Notes: generated by a model from the letters alone, not told the origin. DNA of 12,486 nt from Candidatus Krumholzibacteriia bacterium (GCA_028696635.1 JAQVGR010000014.1:1-12486); one strand, 5' to 3'; positions 1 to 6,671 are shown, counted from the first letter of the stretch. Program-made: numbers and translations.

Positions 1-1498
1 ACTCAAGGGACAGAAGCGCGGCGCGAAGATCGTCGTTCTCGACCCGCGCCGGAACCAGATCGGGCGCTGGGCCGACCTGCACGTGCCGTTCCGGTCGGGG
101 ACCGACGTGGCGCTGATAAACGGCCTGATGAACGTGATCATCTCCGAGGGCCTCGCCGACGAGCGGTACATCGCCGAGCGGACCGAGGGGTTCGAGGAGC
201 TCAAGGCGACGGTGGCGGAGTACACGCCGGAGAGGGTCGCCGGGATCACGGAGGTCCCCGCGGAGACGATTCGAGAGGTCGCCCGGCTCTACGCGAAGAA
301 CAGGCCGTCGGCGATCCTCTACGCGATGGGGATCACGCAGCACACGACCGGCGTCGACAACGTCAAGTCGACGGCGAACCTCGCCATGCTGTGCGGCAAC
401 ATGGGGGTCGCCGGCGGCGGGGTCAATCCGCTGCGCGGGCAGAACAACGTCCAGGGCGCCTGCGACATGGGAGGCCTGCCCAACGTCTACCCGGGGTACC
501 AGGTGGTCACCTCGGAGGATGTGCAGAAGAAGTTCAGGGAGGCCTGGGGCTCGACCGCGCCCCTCAAGGTGGGGCTGACGATTACGGAGATGCTCGGCCT
601 GGCCGAGCAGAAGGAGATTCGCGCCCTCTACGTGATGGCCGAGAACCCGATGCTCTCCGATCCGGACATCAACCACGTGCGCCAGTGCCTCGAGGCGACC
701 GAGTTCCTCGTCGTGCAGGACATCTTCCTCACCGAGACGGCCGAGCTCGCCCACGTGGTCCTGCCCGGGGTGACCTTCGCCGAGAAGGACGGCACCTTCA
801 CCAACACCGAGCGCCGCGTCCAGCGCGTGCGAAAGGCGATCGAGCCGCTCGGCGAGGCCCGCCAGGACTGGGAGATCGTCTGCCGGATCGCGCGGAAGAT
901 GGGAGCCGCGGGGTTCGATTTCGAATCGCCCGAAGAGATCATGGAGGAGATATCGCGCCTGACGCCGAGCTACGGAGGGATCACCTACGAGCGGCTCGAG
1001 AAGCTCGGCTCGCTGCAGTGGCCCTGCCCGAACGCGGAGCATCCGGGCACTCCCTACCTGCACAAGGACAAGTTCGCCAGGGGGCTCGGCAAGTTCTTCG
1101 CCCTCGAATACAAGGAACCGGCCGAAATGCCGGACGCCGAGTACCCGTTCATCCTGACGACGGGGCGCGTCATGTTCCACTTCCACACCGGCTCGATGAC
1201 GCGCCGCTCGCCGAAGCTCGAGAGCGAGGCCCCGCAGGCGTACGTGGAGATCAACCCCGCCGACGCCAGGGAGATCGGCCTCGACGGCCGGCGGCGTGTG
1301 CGGGTCGCGAGCCGCCGGGGAGAGATCGAGGTCGAAGCGCGGATCACCGACGAGATCAAGCGCGGCCTCGTCTTCATCCCGTTCCACTTCGCCGAGGCCG
1401 CGGCGAACACCCTGACCAACAGCGCCATCGATCCGGTCGCCAAGATACCGGAGTACAAGGTATGCGCCGTCAAGCTCGTTCCGGCGGAACAGAAATGA
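1..1498 (+). CDS. fdhA: Formate dehydrogenase alpha (catalytic) subunit, 5'-truncated by the window edge
   Basis: This is the C-terminal 498 residues of a molybdopterin oxidoreductase that interconverts formate and CO2. The frame is already open at position 2, and the first residues (GAKIVVLDPRR, then ADLHVPFRSGTDVALING) are typical family sequence, so the GTG at 83 is internal and not the start. Family signatures follow in order: MGITQHTTGVDNVKS, LCGNMGVAGGGVNPLRGQNN, QGACDMGGLPN, YVMAENPMLSDPD and VVLPGVTFAEKDGTFTNTE. The molybdopterin-dinucleotide-binding domain occupies roughly the last 120 residues and ends in KIPEYKVCAV. The Arg codon at 434-436 (NPLRGQNN) should correspond to the catalytic Arg333 of E. 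coli FdhH. The active-site Sec/Cys-His pair and the N-terminal Fe-S region lie upstream of the window, so whether it uses selenocysteine cannot be told. No in-frame TGA occurs before the stop at 1496-1498. It is probably cytoplasmic and linked to ferredoxin, NAD or a hydrogenase; partner subunits are not visible. Assignment to formate dehydrogenase rather than another family member rests on the C-terminal signature. Confidence 0.93.
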   Translation, partial: LKGQKRGAKIVVLDPRRNQIGRWADLHVPFRSGTDVALINGLMNVIISEGLADERYIAERTEGFEELKATVAEYTPERVAGITEVPAETIREVARLYAKNRPSAILYAMGITQHTTGVDNVKSTANLAMLCGNMGVAGGGVNPLRGQNNVQGACDMGGLPNVYPGYQVVTSEDVQKKFREAWGSTAPLKVGLTITEMLGLAEQKEIRALYVMAENPMLSDPDINHVRQCLEATEFLVVQDIFLTETAELAHVVLPGVTFAEKDGTFTNTERRVQRVRKAIEPLGEARQDWEIVCRIARKMGAAGFDFESPEEIMEEISRLTPSYGGITYERLEKLGSLQWPCPNAEHPGTPYLHKDKFARGLGKFFALEYKEPAEMPDAEYPFILTTGRVMFHFHTGSMTRRSPKLESEAPQAYVEINPADAREIGLDGRRRVRVASRRGEIEVEARITDEIKRGLVFIPFHFAEAAANTLTNSAIDPVAKIPEYKVCAVKLVPAEQK

Positions 1499-1505
1499 GG
1501 TTCTC

Positions 1506-1997
1506 ATGGACACTCGGAAGATCCTGAACTACGCCCTGCAGAGAGAGCACGAGGGGAAGCGCTTCTTCGAAGAGAACGCCCGGCGACTGAGCAGCGCCGC
1601 TGCCGTGGGGGCCTTCAAACGGCTCGCCGCCGAGGAGCAGCTGCACATCGAGTTCATCGAGAAGCAGATCGAGCTTCTCGCCGGGGGGAAGCCGTTCAGC
1701 GCCGAGGCGCCGGCCGGCCTCGAGGGCGAGGGCTTCTTCGCCGCCCGCGCCGAGTCGGAGATGATCGAGCAGACGGTCGACGAGGCGATGGTCGCCGACC
1801 TGCCCGTGCTGCGCATGGCCTACCTGATCGAGCGCGACTTCGCCGAGTTCTACGAGACCTCTGCCGCGAAGGCGACCGGAGAGGCGCAGCGGGTGCTGAA
1901 GATGCTCTCGGCGTGGGAGAGGGGCCACGAGGCGCTCTTCAAGCAGCTCCACGACAAGGCCTTCGAGGAATACGCCCAGATGCCGTGGGGTGGATGA
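1506..1997 (+). CDS. Ferritin-like / rubrerythrin-type di-iron domain protein
   Basis: This 163-residue protein is a four-helix di-iron carboxylate protein of the rubrerythrin/ferritin-like class. The two half-sites are visible: helix 1 carries E14/E16 (REHEGKRFFEENA), followed by E44-x-x-H47 (AEEQLHIEF). Helix 3 carries E109 and E114 (LIERDFAEFYE), followed by E138-x-x-H141 (WERGHEALF). There is no CxxC pair and so no rubredoxin domain, which makes it a ferritin-family protein rather than a full rubrerythrin. Members of this class reduce peroxide or handle iron in anaerobes. The ATG at 1506 is supported by GAGG at 1497-1500, which overlaps the fdhA stop codon. The pair is therefore likely co-transcribed and translationally coupled, which suggests protection or iron supply for the oxygen-sensitive dehydrogenase. 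The exact substrate cannot be deduced. The gene ends 6 bp before the stop of the convergent gene. Confidence 0.85.
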   Translation: MDTRKILNYALQREHEGKRFFEENARRLSSAAAVGAFKRLAAEEQLHIEFIEKQIELLAGGKPFSAEAPAGLEGEGFFAARAESEMIEQTVDEAMVADLPVLRMAYLIERDFAEFYETSAAKATGEAQRVLKMLSAWERGHEALFKQLHDKAFEEYAQMPWGG

Positions 1998-2003
1998 TCC
2001 CGC

Positions 2004-3296
2004 TCAGCCGATCGTCGAACCGATGACCTTCGCCGCCTCGATCAGCCGCTGAGGGTCGATCCTGGCGCCGAGCTTCGTGCCGGCGATGGCGTCGGCGAAC
2101 GCCTCAGGGGGGAATATCCCCGACATCTCCAGAAGGGTGAAGAGCATCAGGAGGTTGACTTCCTTCGGCGGGACCGCGCCGCGGAAGTCGGCGCTCTTGA
2201 CGGCGGCCGCGGTGGCGGGGGGCGCGTTCGACGCGTCGGCCATGACCGTGCCGCCGCCCATCCCCTCGATATGCTTCGACAGGTACTGCATGCCGTCGGC
2301 GGACGAGGCGAGTGCCCAGTCTATCTTCCTGACGCCGGTGAACTCGATCCGCGCGGGGGAGACGGTGACCACGGCCGTCGAGAACCCCACGCCGACGGTG
2401 ACGGGGTAGGCGCTCTTCTTTGTCGCCTCCAGGCCGCAGGAGATCGCCGCCGTGACGAAGATGTCCGCCGCCGACTGGACCCCCTCGCCGGCCGAGCCGG
2501 AGATCATGATCGTCAGCGGGCCCTCGAGGCTGTGGCCGTGCCGCACGGGGATCGGCGCGAGCCCCTCGAGCAGGGAGCGCACGCCGGCGCGCGGTGCGAC
2601 GTCGGCGGTCGCGGGGTGCTCGTTGACGTGCTTCTCCAGGGGCAGGCCGAGCTTCTCCTCCATCTCTGTCACCTTGAGCTCGCGGTTCTCCTTGACCCCG
2701 TAGCTGGGGCAGATCTCGAGGACCTCGAGGAGGGCGAACCCCGGCGCGCGCATCGCCTCGACGATCGCGTCGGAGATGTCGCCGTGCGCGGCGATGCGGC
2801 AGGCCCAGGCGGCCCCCGAATCCCTCGCGATCCGCAGCACGTCGAGCGGTTTCTCGGTGAACCCCTCTATCGGCGACCTCGTGCGGAAGGCCCCCGGGGT
2901 GAGGTCGCTCCGCTGCCCGCCGGTCATCCCGTAGAGCATGTTGTTGTGCACCACGACCGTCATGTCGATGTTGCGGTGGGCGGCGCCGATCAGGTGGTTG
3001 ATCCCGATCGTCGTCCCGCCGTCGCCGATGAAGACGAGCACCTTCTTCCTGGGGTCGTTGAGCGAGGCCGATATACCCATCGCCAGCGCGATCGAGCGGC
3101 CGTGCAGGCCGTGGACGGTGTGGGTGCTGAAGCGCTTGTCGATGATCCCGTGGCAGCCGATGTCGGTGACGATCACGACGTCGAGCGGGTCGATCCCCAG
3201 CTTCGCGAGCGCCTTGTCGGCGGCGCGCGCTATCAGGTGGTGGCTGCATCCCTTGCAGAACGGGAGCCCCTCGGTGTCGAGGTAGCGCTTATCCAC
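2004..3296 (-). CDS. 2-oxoacid:ferredoxin oxidoreductase, fused beta (TPP-binding) and gamma subunits
   Basis: This 430-residue protein joins two subunits that are usually separate, or joined differently. Residues 1 to about 255 are the thiamine-diphosphate-binding beta subunit: Cys ligands C14/C17 (FCKGCSHH), C48 (TDIGCHG) and C196 (EICPSYG) fit the single [4Fe-4S] cluster of the family. The TPP/Mg motif is GDGGTTIGINHLIG (91-104), followed by VVHNNMLYGMTGGQRS. Residues about 258-430 are a gamma-type domain starting GPLTIMISGSAGEGVQSA. The RGG motif common in gamma subunits is replaced by GVGFSTAVV (302-310), so this half is divergent. The start is GTG at 3296, preceded by GGAGG at 3306-3310 with about 9 nt spacing. 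It overlaps the 3' end of the alpha gene by 8 bp, implying translational coupling. The complex oxidatively decarboxylates a 2-oxoacid to acyl-CoA and CO2 and reduces ferredoxin in the cytoplasm. Substrate is not determined by sequence; 2-oxoglutarate or 2-oxoadipate are favoured by context. Confidence 0.88.
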   Translation of the reverse strand: MDKRYLDTEGLPFCKGCSHHLIARAADKALAKLGIDPLDVVIVTDIGCHGIIDKRFSTHTVHGLHGRSIALAMGISASLNDPRKKVLVFIGDGGTTIGINHLIGAAHRNIDMTVVVHNNMLYGMTGGQRSDLTPGAFRTRSPIEGFTEKPLDVLRIARDSGAAWACRIAAHGDISDAIVEAMRAPGFALLEVLEICPSYGVKENRELKVTEMEEKLGLPLEKHVNEHPATADVAPRAGVRSLLEGLAPIPVRHGHSLEGPLTIMISGSAGEGVQSAADIFVTAAISCGLEATKKSAYPVTVGVGFSTAVVTVSPARIEFTGVRKIDWALASSADGMQYLSKHIEGMGGGTVMADASNAPPATAAAVKSADFRGAVPPKEVNLLMLFTLLEMSGIFPPEAFADAIAGTKLGARIDPQRLIEAAKVIGSTIG

Positions 3297-4434
3297 GGCC
3301 GAGCACCTCCCCGGCGATCTCCTCGGGGGTGACGAAGCGCCCGATCGCGTTGACCTGCGCGACGTCCTCCCGGGGCGCCTGCCCGAAGAGCACGGCGCGC
3401 AGCGATCCCTGGAGGTTCTCCTCGGCGATCACGATCCGCCGGTAGCGCTCGATGATCGTCCAGTACGCCGGGGGGACGGGGAGAAGGGTCTTCATCACGA
3501 GCAGCGAGACCGCGCCCCCCCGCTCGCGCACGAGGTCTTTCGCCTCGCGAGCCGCCGGTGCGGTGATACCGTACGAGACTATCAGCGTCTTTGCGTCCTC
3601 CTGCTCGTCGAGCTCGTAGAAGGCGAACTCGCCGATGTTCCTCTCTATCTTCTCCGGGAGGCGGCGGGTGTTCCCCAGGGCCTCCGGCGTCGCGTTCTGG
3701 AGTATCCCGCCTCGATCGTGCGTCGAGGCGGTCAGGCGGACCTGGTGCCTCCCGTTGCCGACGGGGAGGTACCACGGGACGAGGTCGTCCTTCGGCTCGT
3801 AGCTCCGGTACGGGGCCTCTCCCGCGTAGAGATCGTGCGCGACCGGCTCTATCGGCGGCAGGGAGGAGGCGTCGAAGGAGCGAAGCGTCATCACGCCGTC
3901 CTTGGAGGTGAGCAGGACGACGGGGGTGCGCAGCCGCACCGCCATCCGCACCGCCTCGGCGGAGATCGTCCAGCAGTCTTCCATCCCCGAGATGCACAGG
4001 GTGGGCAGGGGGTATCCCCCCGAGAGGGTCCCCTGCATGAGGAGCAGATCGCCCTGCGCTCCCATCGTCGCCGTCCCGGTCGCCGGGCCGAGGCGCTGGG
4101 CGAGGACGATCACCATCGGCAGCTCCATCATGTACGCCATGTTGATCGACTCGACCATCAGGGCGTACCCGGGGAACGAGGTCGCCGTGACGGGGATCCG
4201 TCCCGCCGCGGAGTACCCGGACATCCACTGGAGGGTGCTGATCTCGTCGGGGGCGGCGAGCGAGATCGGGAAGCGCCGGGCGCCGTAGCTGTAGAGCAGG
4301 TTCGCCGGGGTGATCGGATACCCGACGAATACGTCGGCGCCCGCCCGTGCGAGCGCCTCGATGATCAGCATCGAGCCGTCGATCAGGACCTTGCCGGCCG
4401 TCCGCGTCTCAGCCGTCCGCTGCGCCTCCGTCAT
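3289..4434 (-). CDS. 2-oxoacid:ferredoxin oxidoreductase alpha subunit
   Basis: This 381-residue protein is the alpha subunit that partners the fused beta-gamma protein encoded immediately downstream. The pyrimidine-binding domain begins near residue 15 and contains the hallmark VGYPITPANLLY (38-49). The conserved GPATGTATMGAQGDLL (117-132) follows, corresponding to the GPSTG...QGDLL segment of KorA-type subunits. The transketolase C-terminal-like domain covers about 280-381 (LIVSYGITAPAAREA, VIAEENLQGSLR). Length matches stand-alone alpha subunits, so the gamma domain that is often fused to the N-terminus of KorA is absent here. The ATG at 4434 has GGAG at 4444-4447, 9 nt upstream, inside an 18-nt gap after the acyl-CoA dehydrogenase stop. 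That spacing indicates one operon. No delta (ferredoxin-like) subunit gene is present in the window. It could be named korA if the substrate is 2-oxoglutarate, but the sequence alone does not settle this. Confidence 0.9.
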   Translation of the reverse strand: MTEAQRTAETRTAGKVLIDGSMLIIEALARAGADVFVGYPITPANLLYSYGARRFPISLAAPDEISTLQWMSGYSAAGRIPVTATSFPGYALMVESINMAYMMELPMVIVLAQRLGPATGTATMGAQGDLLLMQGTLSGGYPLPTLCISGMEDCWTISAEAVRMAVRLRTPVVLLTSKDGVMTLRSFDASSLPPIEPVAHDLYAGEAPYRSYEPKDDLVPWYLPVGNGRHQVRLTASTHDRGGILQNATPEALGNTRRLPEKIERNIGEFAFYELDEQEDAKTLIVSYGITAPAAREAKDLVRERGGAVSLLVMKTLLPVPPAYWTIIERYRRIVIAEENLQGSLRAVLFGQAPREDVAQVNAIGRFVTPEEIAGEVLGRG

Positions 4435-4452
4435 CTCCCGCCGCTCCGTCTC

Positions 4453-5622
4453 TTATCTGTAGGCGCCGATCCCGGTCAGCTGCTCGCCGAGGATCAGCGT
4501 GTGTATCTCGTAGGTTCCCTCGTAGGTCTGCACCGACTCGAGGTTGCACATGTGCCGTATCGTCTGGTACTCGAGGGTGATCCCGTTGGCGCCGAGGATC
4601 GAGCGCGCCGTGCGCGCCCCCTCGAGGGCGGCGTTGACGCAGTACCGCTTGGCCATCGACACCTGGTAGTGCTTCATCGTGCCCGCGTCGGCGAGGCGTC
4701 CGAGGCGTTGCAGCATCAGCTGCATGCAGGTGAGGTTCGTCGCCATGTCCGCCAGCTTGGCCTGCGTGATCTGGAAGGAGGCTATCGGCTTGTCGAACAT
4801 CACGCGCTCCTTCGCGTACTGGACGGCCTCGTCGAGGACCCCCTGCAGGACCCCCGCCGCCCCCCAGGCGATCCCGTACCGGGCCGAGGTGAGGCACATC
4901 AGCGGGCTCTTGAGCCCCGATGTGTTCGGCAGCTCGCGATCGAGCGGGATCCGAACGTCCTCGAGGACCAGCTCGGAGGTCACCGATTCCCGCAGCGAGA
5001 CCTTGTGCTTCTGCTCGGGGGCGGAGAACCCCTTGTCCTCCTTGTGCACGATGAAGCCGCGGATCGTGTCCTTCTCGTCCTTCGCCCAGACGACGGCGAT
5101 GTCGGACATCGTCCCGTTGGTGATCCACATCTTGGCGCCGTTGAGGACCCAGTGGTCGCCGTCCTTGCGGGCCCGCGTGATCATGCCGCCGGGGTCTGAT
5201 CCGTGGTCGGGCTCGGTCAGCCCGAAGCAGCCGACGAGCTCGCCGGTCGCGAGCCTGGGCAGGTACTCCTTCTTCTGCTCCTCCGAGCCGAACTTCAGGA
5301 TCGGGTACATCACCAGGGATCCCTGCACCGACGCGAAGGAGCGGATCCCCGAGTCGCCGCGTTCGAGCTCCTGGCAGATAAGGCCGTAGATCGTGTACGA
5401 GCACTCGACGCCGCCGTACCTGGCCGGGACGAAGGGGCCGAGGAAGCCGAGCTCTCCCAGTTTCGGGATCAGGTGCATCGGGAAGGTCGCCGCCTCCCAG
5501 TGTTCGGCCGAGATCGGGATCACCTCGCGGTCCACGAACTTACGGGCCGTGTCGCGTATGAGGATCTCTTCCTCGCTGTAGAGCTCGTCAACATTGTAGA
5601 AATCGAGCGGCTCGAAGGGCAT
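4453..5622 (-). CDS. gcdH: Glutaryl-CoA dehydrogenase (acyl-CoA dehydrogenase family)
   Basis: This 389-residue flavoprotein oxidises glutaryl-CoA, passing electrons to ETF, and by its active-site residues should also decarboxylate it to crotonyl-CoA. It matches glutaryl-CoA dehydrogenase rather than generic acyl-CoA dehydrogenases throughout: RGDSGIRSFASVQGSLVMYP, GCFGLTEPDHGSDPGGM, LNGAKMWITNG, ARYGIAWGAAGVLQG, and near the C-terminus VQTYEGTYEIHTLILG. With the start chosen here, R94 and S98 (glutaryl carboxylate site) and E87 fall on the same numbers as in mature human GCDH; the catalytic base is E368 in YEGT, preceded by Y367. An upstream in-frame TTG at 5640 would add six residues. The ATG at 5622 is preferred because GGAGG (5628-5632) lies 5 nt before it. 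It is the first gene of the leftward operon with the ferredoxin oxidoreductase subunits. No ETF genes are seen. Confidence 0.92.
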   Translation of the reverse strand: MPFEPLDFYNVDELYSEEEILIRDTARKFVDREVIPISAEHWEAATFPMHLIPKLGELGFLGPFVPARYGGVECSYTIYGLICQELERGDSGIRSFASVQGSLVMYPILKFGSEEQKKEYLPRLATGELVGCFGLTEPDHGSDPGGMITRARKDGDHWVLNGAKMWITNGTMSDIAVVWAKDEKDTIRGFIVHKEDKGFSAPEQKHKVSLRESVTSELVLEDVRIPLDRELPNTSGLKSPLMCLTSARYGIAWGAAGVLQGVLDEAVQYAKERVMFDKPIASFQITQAKLADMATNLTCMQLMLQRLGRLADAGTMKHYQVSMAKRYCVNAALEGARTARSILGANGITLEYQTIRHMCNLESVQTYEGTYEIHTLILGEQLTGIGAYR

Positions 5623-5625
5623 TGC

Positions 5626-5633
5626 TTCCTCCC
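5626..5633 (-). promoter_or_regulatory. Ribosome binding site fixing the gcdH start
   Basis: On the minus strand this reads GGGAGGAA, 3 nt before an ATG at 5622 (GGAGG core 5 nt away). A longer in-frame reading from TTG at 5640 would place this Shine-Dalgarno inside the coding region, so the shorter 389-residue protein is favoured. Confidence 0.8.
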
Positions 5634-5700
5634 GGTCCAAATGTACGTCTGGGCGCGGCGGGGGGGTCGCGGCGCCCCACCTTTCGCCGTACGGGATAGG

Positions 5701-5740
5701 ATAATAAAACAGTCATCACAAAAAAAGCAGTATTTATCCC
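5701..5740 (-). promoter_or_regulatory. Candidate leftward promoter for the gcdH operon (AT-rich segment)
   Basis: This is the only AT-rich stretch in an otherwise very GC-rich 220-bp divergent region. On the minus strand it contains TATTAT (5706-5701), a 5/6 match to a -10 element, and a run of seven T (opposite the A run at 5720-5726). No convincing -35 hexamer lies at 16-18 nt: the 17-nt position reads TGCTTT. Transcription from here would give a leader of about 70 nt before the ATG at 5622. Position and composition support a promoter; the missing -35 suggests an activator or another sigma factor, or that the -10 choice is wrong. Confidence 0.3.
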
Positions 5741-5743
5741 GCT

Positions 5744-5802
5744 GGAACCGGTCTCGGCGGGGGGGAGGGATGATCTGCGCATTGACAGGAAGGAGCGGTT
5801 CC
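5744..5802. repeat. Inverted repeat GGAACCG / CGGTTCC flanking and entering the rightward promoter
   Basis: GGAACCG at 5744-5750 is the reverse complement of CGGTTCC at 5796-5802, with 45 bp between. The right arm lies in the spacer between the -35 and -10 elements of the rightward promoter. Arms of 7 bp can arise by chance, so an operator role is only suggested. Confidence 0.25.
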
Positions 5803-5810
5803 TGTATACG
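5782..5810 (+). promoter_or_regulatory. Sigma70-like promoter for the rightward gene cluster
   Basis: A perfect -35 TTGACA (5782-5787) is followed by exactly 17 nt and then TATACG (5805-5810), a 4/6 match to the -10 consensus with TATA intact and TG immediately before it. Transcription would begin near 5817, giving a leader of roughly 26 nt to the ATG at 5843. A Shine-Dalgarno-like AAAGGA sits at 5827-5832. It is correctly placed to drive the DUF6125-like gene and the genes behind it. No equally good promoter was seen in front of the four downstream genes. Confidence 0.6.
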
Positions 5811-5842
5811 GGTAAGTACATGTATGAAAGGACGGTACGCGG

Positions 5843-6622
5843 ATGGATGGTGCAAAGACGATAGACGACCTGAGCCGGGGTGAGATCGAGGAGCTTTGCG
5901 TCGATTTCGTGCACCGGCTCCATGTGCACGATGCGATGTGGCAGCGGCAGGTGGAGAAGCGTCTCGGCCGCGAGAATATGTGCGGGATCCTCTCCGAGGT
6001 GCGGCCCCGCTCGCACGAGATCCAGATCGGCCGGCTCGCGAGGATAGTCGGCGAAGAGGAGGCGCGCAGGTCGAAACACGAGAGCGGGATCCTCGAGTGG
6101 CGCAACCTGCTCCCCTCGCGCCTCGAGGATCTCTCCGACGCGAAGGTGCGCGAGCTGCTCGAGGGGATCGCCGCCAACTGGCTCGCCCAGGACGGGGTCT
6201 GGTTCCAGGGGGTCGAGTTCTCGCAGGGGATGGCGGCGGCGAAGGAGTGCAACGACGCCTGCTGGGCGGAGTTCTCTCCGTTCGAGGCCTGGATGGTGCG
6301 CAAGTTGATCGGCCTCGGCCCCCGGCCCGGTCTGGAAGGTCTGCGGGCCGCCCTGGGGATGCGCCTCTACGCGGCGGTCAACAGGCAGTCGTTCCACGAC
6401 GAGGGGGAGAACGCCTTCGTCTTCCGCATGGACGACTGCCGCGTGCAGGCCGCCCGTAAGCGAAAGGGGCTCGACGACTACCCGTGCAAGTCGGGGGGGA
6501 CGGTCGAGTACACGACATTCGCCGGCGCGATAGACGACCGCATCAGGACCGAGTGCGTCTCCTGCCCGCCGGACGACCATCCCGACGAGTGGTTCTGCGC
6601 CTGGAGGTTCTCGATCGGATAG
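5843..6622 (+). CDS. DUF6125-like cysteine-rich protein with internal duplication
   Basis: This 259-residue protein has no signal peptide or membrane segment and is probably cytoplasmic. From memory, the C-terminal half (about 95-259) resembles the DUF6125 family of unknown function: QDGVWFQGVEF, DDCRVQAARKRKGLDDYPCK, then ECVSCPPDDHPDEWFCAW. Five cysteines in the C-terminal 61 residues (C199, C215, C238, C241, C252), including a CxxC with a nearby His, suggest metal binding, although no metal can be named. The N-terminal half repeats part of this pattern at a constant offset of 87 residues: DLS at 9-11 and 96-98, HDAMW at 29-33 against QDGVW at 116-120, VE at 37-38 and 124-125, G42 and G129. 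The ATG at 5843 follows AAAGGA by 10 nt. It is the first gene after the rightward promoter, and the aminotransferase begins 62 bp downstream. No function is assigned. Confidence 0.7.
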   Translation: MDGAKTIDDLSRGEIEELCVDFVHRLHVHDAMWQRQVEKRLGRENMCGILSEVRPRSHEIQIGRLARIVGEEEARRSKHESGILEWRNLLPSRLEDLSDAKVRELLEGIAANWLAQDGVWFQGVEFSQGMAAAKECNDACWAEFSPFEAWMVRKLIGLGPRPGLEGLRAALGMRLYAAVNRQSFHDEGENAFVFRMDDCRVQAARKRKGLDDYPCKSGGTVEYTTFAGAIDDRIRTECVSCPPDDHPDEWFCAWRFSIG

Positions 6623-6671
6623 GCATTTCCGCCGAGGCCGGATCAGCGGCGCGGTATGTTCCTTCTTCCGC

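Noticed and set aside
1..1498. Selenocysteine in the formate dehydrogenase
   Set aside because: The active-site position lies upstream of the window and no in-frame TGA occurs inside the visible part, so nothing can be said either way.
391..1527. 378-codon frame overlapping the formate dehydrogenase in another phase
   Set aside because: Arg/Gly/Pro/Ala-rich out-of-frame translation of a conserved gene.
1998..2003. Bidirectional terminator between the ferritin-like gene and the beta-gamma gene
   Set aside because: The gap is 6 bp and no GC-rich stem with a T run was found in the flanking 60 bp.
2271..3332. 353-codon plus-strand frame opposite the beta-gamma gene
   Set aside because: Shadow of a conserved gene, with low-complexity composition and no family motif.
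3718..5199. 493-codon plus-strand open frame opposite the oxidoreductase alpha and gcdH genes
   Set aside because: Its product is rich in Arg, Gly, His, Asp and Val with no domain pattern, and the opposite strand encodes two clearly conserved enzymes. Long antisense frames are expected at this GC content.
5820..5864. 14-codon ATG frame overlapping the start of the DUF6125-like gene, considered as a leader peptide
   Set aside because: No run of regulatory codons, no attenuator-like hairpins, and it overlaps the main start.
5588..6580. 330-codon minus-strand frame across the divergent region and the DUF6125-like gene
   Set aside because: It would cover the promoter region and the start of gcdH, and its sequence has no recognisable domain.
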